A stretch of 15,826 bases of DNA, from assembly GCA_036397815.1 (NCBI GenBank), contig DASWIE010000115.1, forward strand, positions 1-15,826, read 5' to 3'. The translations under genes were made by a program, and so were the position numbers. The notes beneath the pieces were generated by a model, which worked only from the letters and a program-made list of their open reading frames with translations, did not search any database and had not been told where the DNA came from. The stretch comes from DASQFY01 sp036397815 (GTDB taxonomy: Bacteria > Chloroflexota > Limnocylindria > QHBO01). Below are positions 1 to 7,202 of the stretch, in pieces (within the stretch, counting starts at the first letter, position 1; every line of letters begins with the position of its first letter).

Positions 1-6
1 GGTCAG

Positions 7-960
7 ATGACGATCACCGAGCTCGAGGCGCCGCTGCGTCCGCCGCAGCGCGCGTCGCGGCTCACCCTGGCTCAGCGCGAGTCGATCTGGGGCTACGCCT
101 TCATCAGCCCGTGGATGTTCGGGTTCCTGACGCTCACCCTCGTGCCGGTGATCGCAACCCTTGTCTTCACCTTCCTCAACCTTCGGCTGAACCAGCAACA
201 GCCGGTCCGCTTCGTCGGGTTCGACAATTACGTGACCATGCTCAACGACCCGCGAGCCTGGGATGCGCTGTTCGTAACCTTGCGCTTCGCGGCCATCGCA
301 TTGCCCATCGGCCTCATCCTTCCCTTCAGCCTCGCCCTGCTGCTGAACAGCAGCTACCTGCGGGGCTCGCGCTATTTCCAGGCGCTCTTCTTCATGCCCT
401 ACATCATCCCGTTCGTGGCCGCCCTGTTCGCATGGGGGAGCATGCTCAACCCCGAGGCTGGCTGGCTGAACGGCCTGCTCGAGATCTTCGGCCTCGAGGG
501 ACCCGACTGGCTGAACGACCCGGGCTGGGTGTACCCCGGGCTGGTGCTCATCGGTCTATGGGGGATCGGCAGCGCGGTGATCGTGAACCTGGCCGGGCTC
601 CAGAACGTGCCGACCGAGCTCTACGACGCCGCCCGAGTCGACGGCGCCGGTTGGTGGAAGAGCCTGCGCCACGTGACGCTGCCCCTGATGTCGCCGGTCA
701 TCTTCTACAGCGTGACGCTCGGCACCGTCGGCGTGCTGCAGTACTTCCTCGTCCCGCTGGTGCTCAACAGTGGCACCGGACGGCCGGCCGGCGCCACCTA
801 CTTCTTCAACATCTACGTCTATAACACCTTCTTCAGCTTCCAGAACATGTCGTATGGAGCGACCCTGGCCTGGCTCCTCTTCGTGGTGATCCTGGCCTGC
901 ACCCTGGTCCTCTTCTGGAGCGCGCGGTTCTGGGTCTACTACGCCGGGGAGACGAAGTAG
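7..960 (+). CDS. Carbohydrate ABC transporter permease (MalF/UgpA type)
   Basis: First of two inner-membrane permease subunits of a CUT1-type sugar importer. The 317-aa protein has a short charged N-terminus, a first membrane segment at about residues 30-56, and further segments at about 88-115, 123-145, 178-200, 230-252 and 285-308. The EAA loop that contacts the ATPase lies at about 202-229 (ELYDAARVDGAG, then LPLMSP). The length is usual for MalF/UgpA-like permeases without the MalF P2 insertion. The ATG is the first in frame; only six bases of the window lie before it, so its ribosome binding site cannot be judged. It abuts the second permease with no gap. The downstream deacetylase and NAG-kinase-like genes suggest an amino sugar substrate (inference). 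The binding protein is presumably upstream and the ATPase elsewhere in the genome. Confidence 0.93.
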   Translation: MTITELEAPLRPPQRASRLTLAQRESIWGYAFISPWMFGFLTLTLVPVIATLVFTFLNLRLNQQQPVRFVGFDNYVTMLNDPRAWDALFVTLRFAAIALPIGLILPFSLALLLNSSYLRGSRYFQALFFMPYIIPFVAALFAWGSMLNPEAGWLNGLLEIFGLEGPDWLNDPGWVYPGLVLIGLWGIGSAVIVNLAGLQNVPTELYDAARVDGAGWWKSLRHVTLPLMSPVIFYSVTLGTVGVLQYFLVPLVLNSGTGRPAGATYFFNIYVYNTFFSFQNMSYGATLAWLLFVVILACTLVLFWSARFWVYYAGETK

Positions 961-2061
961 ATGGCGGGCGAGGCGCAGCTCGTTGGCGTGCCGGAGCTGC
1001 AGTCAACCGCGGCGAGCGCGGAGCGGGAGAAGCGCCGACGCCGCCCGTTCGATGGTCGCTCGCTGCTGGTCACCTCATTCACGATCATCCTGCTCGCCTT
1101 CTTCCTCTCGCCGCTGCTCCGGACCCTGAGCCTCTCGCTGAAGTCGGCCGACCAGATCACCACCATCGGCGCGCCGATCTGGCCTGCCGATCCCGCAACC
1201 TTCGAATGGGAGGGCAGGGAGTACGACGTCTATGTTGTGCCGATCGAGGGCACGAACCGCGAGCTCGCGCTCGTCGACAAGGGCCGGCAGGAGAGTGGCT
1301 TCATCGACCCGGCTGATCCCGACGCCGGGATCATCACCTGGCAGGGGTCGTGGCGAGCGCTGGAGCAGCCGTGGGAGTTCGCGCCGAGATGGGGCAACTT
1401 CGCGGAGGTCTGGACGCGTATCAATTTCCCGCGCCTGCTCTTCAACACCGCCGCGCTGGCGGCCATCGGCGGCCTCGGCACGATCGTGTCGTGCACGCTG
1501 GTGGCCTACGGCTTCGCCCGCTTCAGGTTCCGTGGGCGCGGCTTCCTCTTCCTGCTTCTGCTGTCGACCATCTTCCTGCCGGCGGCGGTGACGCTGATCC
1601 CGACCTACACGATCTTCGTGAACCTGGGCTGGGTCGGGACATGGCTGCCGCTCCTGGTGCCGGCCTTCTTCGCGAACGCGTACGACGTCTTCCTGCTGCG
1701 CCAATACTTCCTGACCATCCCACGCGAGCTCGATGACGCGGCGAAGATCGACGGGGCAGGTCCCTTCCGAATCCTGACCTCGATCATCGTCCCCTCGTCG
1801 TGGCCGGTGATCGTGGCGGTCGCCATCTTCCACCTCGTCTACTCGTGGAACCTCTACTTCGAGCCGCTCATCTATCTGTCGACAGCGCCCGAGCTGGCTC
1901 CGATCGCGCTCGGCCTGTCGCAGTTCAACAACATCTACGGCTCGGAGCCGCAGTACATCCAGGCCGCGACCCTGATGACGATCGTGATCCCGATGATCAT
2001 CTTCGTCTTCGCCCAGCGCGCCTTCATGCGCGGCATCGTGATCACCGGCGTCGAGAAGTGA
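961..2061 (+). CDS. Carbohydrate ABC transporter permease (MalG/UgpE type) with enlarged external loop
   Basis: Second permease of the sugar importer. Its ATG directly follows the TAG of the first permease, so the two are translationally coupled. At 366 aa it is about 80-90 residues longer than most MalG/UgpE-like proteins (about 270-290). The extra length is a hydrophilic block between the first membrane segment (about 36-60) and the second (about 157-183), at roughly residues 70-150, rich in Trp, Asp and Glu (for example GREYDVYVVPIEG and WQGSWRALEQPW). The rest is canonical: membrane segments near 195-220, 228-248, 280-300 and 335-352, and an EAA loop at about 254-279 (ELDDAAKIDGAG). By topology the insert faces outward, where it could contact the binding protein or substrate (inference). 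I associate such long loops with Chloroflexota sugar permeases, from memory only. Confidence 0.92.
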   Translation: MAGEAQLVGVPELQSTAASAEREKRRRRPFDGRSLLVTSFTIILLAFFLSPLLRTLSLSLKSADQITTIGAPIWPADPATFEWEGREYDVYVVPIEGTNRELALVDKGRQESGFIDPADPDAGIITWQGSWRALEQPWEFAPRWGNFAEVWTRINFPRLLFNTAALAAIGGLGTIVSCTLVAYGFARFRFRGRGFLFLLLLSTIFLPAAVTLIPTYTIFVNLGWVGTWLPLLVPAFFANAYDVFLLRQYFLTIPRELDDAAKIDGAGPFRILTSIIVPSSWPVIVAVAIFHLVYSWNLYFEPLIYLSTAPELAPIALGLSQFNNIYGSEPQYIQAATLMTIVIPMIIFVFAQRAFMRGIVITGVEK

Positions 2062-2720
2062 GCGAATCGATACGGGTGGCATTGACCTTCGACGCCGAAC
2101 ACCCGGACCGGCCAGCAAATGGAGAGCACACAGCTTCGATCCTGGAGAGCCTGGACGCGGCCGGTGCTCGCGGCACGTTCTTCCTGCAGGGCCGCTGGGT
2201 CGAGGCGTACCCGGCGATGGCACGGCGGGTCGCCGACGCCGGCCACCTGATCGGCAATCACTCCTTCTACCACGCGCGGTTGCCGCTCCTGCGGCCAGGT
2301 GCCTTCGCGACCGACGTTCGCAGTGCGGAACGCGCCATCGTCGGGGCGACCGGCGCCAATCCACGTCCCTGGTTCCGAATGCCGTTCGGAACGGGCGCCG
2401 ACAAGGCGAAGCTGGTGCGCAGCCTGGGACGACTCGGCTATCGGCACATCGGCTGGCACGTGCAAGCCAACGAGTGGTGGCGGCGCCGTTCGGCGCGTGC
2501 GGTCGAGAACGCGATCGTCGACGGCGCGACCGCCCACGGCGACGGTGCGATCGTGCTGCTGCACACCTGGCCGGACCCGGTTGCGTCTGCGCTCCCAAGA
2601 GCGATCGCACGCCTGCTTGCGGCCAACGCAAGGCTGGTACGGGTCGACGAGCTCGACCTGCCAGCTGGCCTGGAGCCCATCGGCGAGCCCCGGCCCGCCG
2701 ACGCCATCGAGCCCCCGTGA
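2058..2720 (+). CDS. Polysaccharide deacetylase-like (NodB homology, CE4) protein
   Basis: Predicted carbohydrate esterase 4 fold enzyme of 220 aa; the family removes N- or O-acetyl groups from chitin, peptidoglycan or related sugars. The GTG start overlaps the permease stop as GTGA, the same coupling used by the next gene, so I prefer it to upstream starts inside the permease. NodB motifs: motif 1 is TFDAEHPD (10-17), motif 2 is HSFYH (68-72), motif 3 is RMPFG (107-111), motif 4 corresponds to the Trp-rich block WHVQANEWW (133-141), and motif 5 is LLHTW (167-171). The catalytic Asp12 and metal-binding His68 and His72 are present. The usual second Asp of TFDDG is Ala13, so metal binding may use Glu14 or another residue. 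There is no signal peptide, so it should be cytoplasmic and could act on imported acetylated sugars. Family is confident, substrate is not. Confidence 0.88.
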   Translation: MSESIRVALTFDAEHPDRPANGEHTASILESLDAAGARGTFFLQGRWVEAYPAMARRVADAGHLIGNHSFYHARLPLLRPGAFATDVRSAERAIVGATGANPRPWFRMPFGTGADKAKLVRSLGRLGYRHIGWHVQANEWWRRRSARAVENAIVDGATAHGDGAIVLLHTWPDPVASALPRAIARLLAANARLVRVDELDLPAGLEPIGEPRPADAIEPP

Positions 2721-3736
2721 GGCGTCCGCCGGCAGCCGTGCTGGCGGTGGATGGCGGCAACTCGAAGGCCGACGTTGCGATCGTCGCGCGCGACGGCCGC
2801 CTGCTGGCCGCGGTGCGCGGGCCAACGGTCTCGCACCAGCAGGTTGGGCTGCGCGAGGGAGTCGCCCGGCTGCGCGCCCTGGTCGCGGAAGCGGCCCGAC
2901 GCGCGGGCCTGCCGGCCCGCGGCGAGGGTCCGGTCGCCGAGCTGGGGATGTACTGCGTGGCGGGCGCCGATTTTCGGCGCGATGTGAGCATGCTCACCTC
3001 GGCGTTTGCCGACTCTGGGCTGACACGCCGAACCGAGGTCCTCAATGACACGCTGGCGCCCCTGCGGGCGGGAACCGAGCGCGGTTGGGGCGTGGTGCTC
3101 ATCTGCGGCGCCGGCGTGAATGCCGCGGCGGTGGGGGCGAGCGGCCGTACCGCGCGGCTGGCGGCGCTGGGACCGATCTCCGGCGACCAGGGTGGAGGCC
3201 GCGACCTGGGGATGGGCGCGTTGGGTGCCGCGGTTCGGGCGCGGGACGGCCGCGGCCCGCGCACCACGCTCGAGCGTCTCGTGCCAGCGCACTTCCACCT
3301 CGCGCGGCCGGCGGCCGTGACGCGCGCCATGTACGACGGGCGCATCGAGGAGGAACGCGTCCGCGAGCTGGCGCGGGTGGTGTTCGCGGCCGCCCAGGCG
3401 GGTGACGCGGTGGCACGCGGGCTCGTCGACCGGCTGGCCGACGAGCTGGCGATCATGGCCATCGCCATGATCCGCCGGGTGGGCATCGCGCGACGGGAGT
3501 TCGACGTCGTCCTCGCCGGCGGTGTCTTCCTCAACCACGACCCCGCATTTTTGGCGCGGCTGACGGCCGCCATCCAGCGCGTCGCGCCGGGTGCGCGGCC
3601 TGTGCCGTTGCGCGCGCCGCCGCTGCTTGGCGCGGCGCTGCTGGGGCTCGACCGCCTGACGCCGCCGCCCGGCCGCGCCGCGGAGCGGAAGCTTCGCGCG
3701 GCGTTCGCCGTCAGCGGGACCCCTGCCCGCGTCTGA
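2717..3736 (+). CDS. BadF/BadG/BcrA/BcrD-family sugar kinase (N-acetylglucosamine kinase-like)
   Basis: ASKHA-fold kinase of 339 aa, probably phosphorylating the sugar imported by the upstream ABC system with ATP in the cytoplasm. The GTG start overlaps the deacetylase stop by four bases (GTGA). Motifs: phosphate-1 loop VDGGNSKADVAIV (11-23), a conserved LND with likely catalytic Asp at 109-111, phosphate-2 region CGAGVN (130-135), the glycine-rich GPISGDQGGGRDLG (152-165), and adenosine motif VVLAGGVF (264-271). This pattern matches the kinases that accompany sugar ABC operons in actinobacteria and relatives, often annotated N-acetylglucosamine kinase. BadF-type benzoyl-CoA reductase activators carry iron-sulfur cysteines that are not seen here, so the kinase role is favoured. 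The exact sugar is inferred from the neighbouring deacetylase. It is the last gene of the operon. Confidence 0.88.
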   Translation: MRRPPAAVLAVDGGNSKADVAIVARDGRLLAAVRGPTVSHQQVGLREGVARLRALVAEAARRAGLPARGEGPVAELGMYCVAGADFRRDVSMLTSAFADSGLTRRTEVLNDTLAPLRAGTERGWGVVLICGAGVNAAAVGASGRTARLAALGPISGDQGGGRDLGMGALGAAVRARDGRGPRTTLERLVPAHFHLARPAAVTRAMYDGRIEEERVRELARVVFAAAQAGDAVARGLVDRLADELAIMAIAMIRRVGIARREFDVVLAGGVFLNHDPAFLARLTAAIQRVAPGARPVPLRAPPLLGAALLGLDRLTPPPGRAAERKLRAAFAVSGTPARV

Positions 3737-3758
3737 GCCACGCCAGGAAGCACGAGCA

Positions 3759-3774
3759 GGGCCATATATTGTGG
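3759..3774 (+). promoter_or_regulatory. Candidate NrdR box upstream of nrdR
   Basis: The 16 bases match about 11 positions of the published NrdR box pattern acaCwAtATaTwgtgt as I recall it. The core ATATATTGTG is a striking A+T island in a very G+C-rich region. It overlaps a possible extended -10 element (TGGTATGCT, 3772-3780). A single box is weaker evidence than the paired boxes seen before ribonucleotide reductase operons. It would imply autoregulation of nrdR and control of dcd. Confidence 0.4.
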
Positions 3775-3780
3775 TATGCT
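3772..3780 (+). promoter_or_regulatory. Possible extended -10 promoter element for nrdR-dcd
   Basis: TGGTATGCT fits the extended -10 form TGnTATnnT. No convincing -35 hexamer is visible 16-18 bases upstream. Transcription would start near 3787, leaving a leader of about 42 bases before the nrdR ATG. That leader contains an AGGGAG ribosome binding site at 3817-3822, six bases from the start codon. Confidence 0.4.
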
Positions 3781-3828
3781 GCCTCTCGGTACCACCACTG
3801 GTGTAGTTCGCACGATAGGGAGCCTTGG

Positions 3829-4308
3829 ATGCGCTGTCCGCGCTGCAACGAGACGGGGACTCGGGTCATCGACTCGCGTGACCTGGAGGCGGGGAGCACC
3901 ATCCGCCGCCGGCGGGAATGCGAGGCCTGCTCGTATCGGTTCACCACCTACGAGCGCCCGGAGGGCGCGCGGCTGAGCGTCATCAAGCGTGACGGCTCGC
4001 GCGTGGACTTCGACCGCACCAAGCTGCTCGGCGGCCTGCTGCGCGCGCTCGAGAAGCGGCCGGTGACGATCGCCCGCGCCGAGCAGGCGGTCGACGACAT
4101 CGAGAGCCTGCTGCGCGCGCGCGGCCAGCCCGAGGTCACCAGCAAGGAGATCGGCCGCCTGGCCACCGAGGCGCTGCGCGACATCGACCAGCTGGCGTAC
4201 ATCCGCTTCGCATCGGTCTATCACAGCTACGAGGACATCTCGACCCTGAAGCGCGAGGTCGATCGCCTCATGCGGCAGCGGACCGCGCCGGAGGAGCGCC
4301 CCGAGTAG
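3829..4308 (+). CDS. nrdR: Transcriptional repressor NrdR
   Basis: Zinc-ribbon and ATP-cone repressor that senses dATP/ATP and controls ribonucleotide reductase genes in many bacteria. The 159-aa protein has the family's usual length (about 150-160) and opens with the diagnostic MRCPRC. The zinc ribbon uses Cys3, Cys6, Cys31 and Cys34, followed by SYRFTTYER. The ATP-cone spans about 49-139 (VIKRDGSRVDFDRTKL to IRFASVYHSYED). The ATG at 3829 has AGGGAG six bases upstream and is fixed by the family N-terminus; longer in-frame starts would add unrelated residues. Its TAG overlaps the dcd GTG by one base, so the two are coupled. A candidate NrdR box sits in its own promoter region. All zinc ligands and the ATP-cone are intact, so I see no reason to doubt function. 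Confidence 0.97.
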   Translation: MRCPRCNETGTRVIDSRDLEAGSTIRRRRECEACSYRFTTYERPEGARLSVIKRDGSRVDFDRTKLLGGLLRALEKRPVTIARAEQAVDDIESLLRARGQPEVTSKEIGRLATEALRDIDQLAYIRFASVYHSYEDISTLKREVDRLMRQRTAPEERPE

Positions 4309-4889
4309 TGGTCCTCTCCGATCGCGACATCCGCGCCGAGATCGAGGCCGGCAGGATCGTCATCGACCCCTTCATTCCGGAGGCGGTGCAGCCGTCGAGC
4401 GTCGACCTCCATCTCGACCGCCGCTTCCGGGTCTTCCGCAACAGCCGCTACCCGTACATCGACGTGCGCGAGCCGCAGCCGGAGCTCACCGAGCTGCTCG
4501 AGATCGCCGACGACGAGCCGTTCATCCTGCACCCGGGCGAGTTCGTGCTCGGCTCCACCCTCGAGCGGGTCGGGCTGCCAGACGATCTGGTCGCCCGACT
4601 GGACGGCAAAAGCTCGCTTGGCCGGCTGGGCCTCCTCATCCACTCGACGGCCGGCTTCGTCGACCCGGGCTGGGAGGGGAACCTGACCCTGGAGCTGTCG
4701 AACGTGGCCAACCTGCCGATCACGCTGTACGACGGCATGAAGATCGGCCAGATCAGCTTCCAGCGGCTCAGCTCGCCGGTCGAGGTCGGCTATGGCGACG
4801 CGCGCATCGGCAGCAAGTACCGAGGGCAGCGCGACCCGACCGCCAGCCTGTACCATCGAGACTTCGAGCGGGGTCGCGTCCGCCGCTGA
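4308..4889 (+). CDS. dcd: dCTP deaminase (Mycobacterium-type, possibly bifunctional with dUTPase)
   Basis: Trimeric cytoplasmic enzyme that deaminates dCTP to dUTP for thymidylate synthesis. The 193-aa protein starts MVLSDRDIRAEIEAGRI, has the QPSSVDLHL motif (28-36), the nucleotide-binding GKSSLGRLGLLIHSTAG (100-116), VDPGWEGNLTLELSN (118-132) with the catalytic Glu of LELSN at 129, and a C-terminal GSKYRGQRDPT (168-178). From memory it closely resembles the Mycobacterium tuberculosis enzyme, which makes dUMP directly from dCTP; bifunctionality here is an inference. The GTG start shares its G with the nrdR stop. The nrdR-dcd pairing places dNTP regulation and dUTP/dUMP production in one transcript. 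The downstream hydrolase begins 45 bases on and may be co-transcribed. Confidence 0.96.
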   Translation: MVLSDRDIRAEIEAGRIVIDPFIPEAVQPSSVDLHLDRRFRVFRNSRYPYIDVREPQPELTELLEIADDEPFILHPGEFVLGSTLERVGLPDDLVARLDGKSSLGRLGLLIHSTAGFVDPGWEGNLTLELSNVANLPITLYDGMKIGQISFQRLSSPVEVGYGDARIGSKYRGQRDPTASLYHRDFERGRVRR

Positions 4890-4934
4890 CACCGCGCCAT
4901 TCGTCGCCCAGCCGAGCCCAGCCGAGGCCGCCGA

Positions 4935-5828
4935 TTGCCCGAGCCCCTCTACGCAATCACCCCGGACGACCAGGCCCGCGTCTACGCCGGCGGAGCCCGG
5001 GTGCGGGTCCTCCGCGCGGGATGGTTCCGGCCCGATGCGGGCGGGTTCTTCGGCGTTGTGCCGAAGGCGCTCTGGTCGCGATTCACCGAGACCGATGAGC
5101 GCGGCCGGCTGCTGTGCCGCCTGAACCTGCTGCTGGTCGAGGCCGGCGGCAAGCGGATCCTGGTGGAGACAGGCACCGGGGTGCGGGTCGGGGAAAAGGA
5201 CCGGGACATCAAGGGCATCGAGGGCGGGGATCCGGCCGCGGCGCTGCAAGCGGTGGGCGAGGACCCGGCATCGATCGACTACGTGGTGCTCAGCCACCTC
5301 CACTACGACCATGCCGGCGGCATGGTCGACGCCGCGGGCCGGCCGGCCTTCAGGCGCGCCCGGTACGTCGTGCAGCGCGAGGAGGCGGAGGCGGCCCACG
5401 GCGATGAGCTGCGACTGGCGGGCCTGATGGAGACCGAGCAGCTCGACCTGGTGCGTGCCGCGGGCCAGCTGGCAGAGGTGCAAGGCGAGGTGGAGCTGGT
5501 GTCCGGCGTCAGCGTCCTGCGCACCGGCGGGCACACCCGTGGATCGCAGGCCGTGCTGCTGGGCGCGCAGAACGGCGGCGCGCGTGCCGAGGACCCCCAG
5601 GAGCACGGCATCTTCTGGGGCGACCTGATCCCAACCCGCTGGCAGATCCCTGTGCGCTGGACGAGCGCCAACGACGACTACCCGATCGACGCCGTCGAGA
5701 CCCGCAACGTGCTCGTGCGCCGGGCAGCGGCCGAGGGCTGGTGGTGCTACTTCACCCACGATCCCGGCGACCTGCCGGTCCAGATCGAGGCGACCGAGAA
5801 GGGCAGCTTCCGGGTGCGCGAGCCCTGA
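4935..5828 (+). CDS. Metallo-beta-lactamase-fold hydrolase
   Basis: Binuclear-metal MBL-fold protein of 297 aa with no signal peptide, so cytoplasmic. Metal ligands are complete: HLHYDH (121-126), His200 in GGHTRGSQ, Asp230 in WGDLIPT and His275 in FTHDP. The layout resembles N-acyl homoserine lactonase-like and related small hydrolases, but the family is broad and no substrate can be named. The start is uncertain: the frame is open back to the dcd stop at 4889 and holds no ATG or GTG. TTG at 4935 is used because the homologous fold starts about here and GAGG lies at 4924-4927, eight or so bases upstream. It follows dcd on the same strand and is probably read through from the nrdR promoter. 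No functional link to nucleotide metabolism is evident. Confidence 0.86.
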   Translation: MPEPLYAITPDDQARVYAGGARVRVLRAGWFRPDAGGFFGVVPKALWSRFTETDERGRLLCRLNLLLVEAGGKRILVETGTGVRVGEKDRDIKGIEGGDPAAALQAVGEDPASIDYVVLSHLHYDHAGGMVDAAGRPAFRRARYVVQREEAEAAHGDELRLAGLMETEQLDLVRAAGQLAEVQGEVELVSGVSVLRTGGHTRGSQAVLLGAQNGGARAEDPQEHGIFWGDLIPTRWQIPVRWTSANDDYPIDAVETRNVLVRRAAAEGWWCYFTHDPGDLPVQIEATEKGSFRVREP

Positions 5829-5865
5829 TCCCCCTGCGTGGGGAACCGATTCGGCCGATCTTGCC

Positions 5866-5871
5866 TATCAT
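5866..5871 (+). promoter_or_regulatory. Possible -10 element upstream of cupredoxin gene
   Basis: TATCAT is the only good -10-like hexamer in the 94-base gap after the MBL hydrolase; no -35 is recognisable. Transcription would begin near 5878. A 16-codon frame starting with GTG at 5876 ends at TGA 5924-5926, inside the cupredoxin start region, and could be a leader peptide or chance. Confidence 0.3.
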
Positions 5872-5922
5872 GGGCGTGCCACGCCCGGCGCCCGGCTGCG
5901 CCAGCCCCGTCGCACACCTTCA

Positions 5923-6387
5923 GTGAGGTTTTCACCCTTGACCCGATCTGTCCCGCGCCGCCCCGCCTCGCCCCTCGCCGGGTTGGCCGCGCTCGCCATT
6001 GCCCTGGTCGCCTGCTCCTCGGGGGTCAGCACGACTCCGTCGCCCTCCGGGGCGCAGCCACCGGCGGACTGTGCTCGAGTCGATGCGGAGGGCGTCATCA
6101 CCCTCTCGGTCGACAACCTGGAGTTCAGCGCGCCGTGCATGGTCGCGACTGCCGGGGAGGCGTTCACGATCCGCTTCACCAACAACGAAGAGATGCCGCA
6201 CAACGTCGCCGCCTACCGCGACAGCACGAAGGCGAACGAGATCTACCGCGGGGAGATCATCACCGGGCCGGACCAGTCGCTCGACTACCCGATCGAGGCG
6301 CTCGACGCCGGCACCTACTACTTCGACTGCACCGTCCACCCCGGCGACATGAACGGCGCGCTCTTCGTGGTAGCAGCGGGCAGCTGA
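5923..6387 (+). CDS. Cupredoxin-domain lipoprotein (type 1 copper protein)
   Basis: Exported blue-copper-like protein, 154 aa from GTG 5923. The signal peptide ends in a lipobox LVAC, with lipidated Cys31, then a Ser/Pro/Thr-rich linker. A plastocyanin-like domain follows, with likely copper ligands His93 (MPHN), Cys136, His139 and Met143 in FDCTVHPGDMNG, so the type 1 site looks intact. Cys50 and Cys72 could form a disulfide. TTG at 5938 is a strong alternative start: GAGG at 5925-5928 is spaced nine bases from it, and it gives a tidier signal peptide (149 aa). The protein is probably anchored outside the membrane, where it could carry electrons or copper; the nearby TlpA-like and CopC/CopD genes fit either role. 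It converges with the TlpA-like gene with only four bases between stops and no visible terminator. Confidence 0.88.
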   Translation: MRFSPLTRSVPRRPASPLAGLAALAIALVACSSGVSTTPSPSGAQPPADCARVDAEGVITLSVDNLEFSAPCMVATAGEAFTIRFTNNEEMPHNVAAYRDSTKANEIYRGEIITGPDQSLDYPIEALDAGTYYFDCTVHPGDMNGALFVVAAGS

Positions 6388-6391
6388 CCGG

Positions 6392-6934
6392 CTACAGCGG
6401 GCCCAGCAGCTCCTCCAGGATGGCGGCCATCCTCGCTGGATCGAGCGGCCCGATCACCTCGCGCACCACCGTCCCGCCACCATCCACGAAGTAGTGCCGC
6501 GGCAGCCCGTCGAGGCTCGACCAGCGATAGAAGTTCTCGAGGGTCGGGTCCAGCAGGATCGGGTAGCGGATCTCGTAACGGGCCACGAAGTCCTCGACCG
6601 ATTGTCGGGACTCTCCCCAGTCGACGCCCAGCACCAGCAGTCGATCGCCGTACGCCTCGGCCAGCCGCTGCATGGCCGGCATCTCGGTGCGGCACGGCTC
6701 GCAGTTGGTGGCCCAGAAGTTGACCCAGGTCAGGCGACCTGCGCCGTCGTCCAGGGTCCAAGCACGCCCGTCAAGGTCCGTTGCCTCGATCGCCGGGGCG
6801 GCCGCGCCAACCAGGCTGCCCTGGGTACCATCGGCGTCGCCGCGCAGCAGCGGGATGGAGGCGAGCGCGCCCAGCGCCACACCCACCACCACGATGAGCC
6901 CCAGCCAGAGCAGGCTGCGGCGCCGCGCCCGCAT
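6392..6934 (-). CDS. Membrane-anchored thioredoxin-like protein (TlpA/ResA family)
   Basis: Thiol-disulfide oxidoreductase anchored by one N-terminal membrane segment (about residues 8-29) after an Arg-rich start, with its thioredoxin domain outside the cytoplasm. The active site is WATNCEPC, with the redox pair at Cys78 and Cys81 (CEPC is typical of ResA/TlpA), and the cis-Pro is in GLPRHYFVD (Pro145). Such proteins reduce apocytochrome c thiols or the CuA site of cytochrome oxidase, taking electrons from CcdA, which is encoded in this window at 8689-9408. The ATG at 6934 lies four bases after the glutaredoxin-like stop, with GGTGG eight bases upstream. A GTG at 6946 would add four residues and overlap the upstream gene by eight bases. 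It forms a two-gene operon with the glutaredoxin-like gene. Confidence 0.92.
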   Translation of the reverse strand: MRARRRSLLWLGLIVVVGVALGALASIPLLRGDADGTQGSLVGAAAPAIEATDLDGRAWTLDDGAGRLTWVNFWATNCEPCRTEMPAMQRLAEAYGDRLLVLGVDWGESRQSVEDFVARYEIRYPILLDPTLENFYRWSSLDGLPRHYFVDGGGTVVREVIGPLDPARMAAILEELLGPL

Positions 6935-6938
6935 CGGT

Positions 6939-7196
6939 CTAGCCACCAGCGGCGAGCTCGCTCGCCAGGGCCCGAATGTCCGGGGCCGTGACCGGTGCCT
7001 CCAGGCGGTCGTGGCCGTCGATCGTCACCACGGGTACCCGGAACCCGTAGCGAAGGACCAGGGCGTCGTCCGTGTCGACGTCCACGCGCTCGTATCGGTC
7101 CCGCCCAACCATCTCGTCGAGCAGGACGCGCGCCTCCTCGCAAAGGTGGCAATCCGTGCGTTCGTAGAGGACCACGCGTCGAGTCGGAGGGCTCAT
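6939..7196 (-). CDS. Glutaredoxin-like small protein (DUF836-type)
   Basis: Compact 85-aa thioredoxin-fold protein with a CxxC pair at Cys16 and Cys19 (RTDCHLCEEA) and a cis-Pro motif FRVPVVTIDG near residue 56. The CHLC active site and small size match the glutaredoxin-like DUF836 family. It has no signal peptide, so it acts in the cytoplasm, probably in thiol-disulfide exchange; partner unknown. It is followed by the TlpA-like gene in the same operon. A -10-like TATCAT on the minus strand (7208-7203) lies only six bases before the ATG, which suggests a leaderless transcript; no ribosome binding site would then be needed. Confidence 0.88.
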   Translation of the reverse strand: MSPPTRRVVLYERTDCHLCEEARVLLDEMVGRDRYERVDVDTDDALVLRYGFRVPVVTIDGHDRLEAPVTAPDIRALASELAAGG

Positions 7197-7202
7197 GGCC
7201 CG

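Noticed and set aside
1075..4224. Very long open frame on the minus strand (1049 codons)
   Set aside because: It lies antisense to four well-supported genes, has low-complexity Arg/Ala/Gly/Pro-rich composition and matches no family. High-G+C codon bias leaves such antisense frames open.
4227..5759. 510-codon minus-strand frame
   Set aside because: It is antisense to nrdR, dcd and the MBL hydrolase, all of which have diagnostic motifs; its composition is typical of a shadow frame.
5829..5844. Short hairpin (TCCCC/GGGGA) after the MBL hydrolase as a terminator
   Set aside because: It has only a five-base stem and no T-run.
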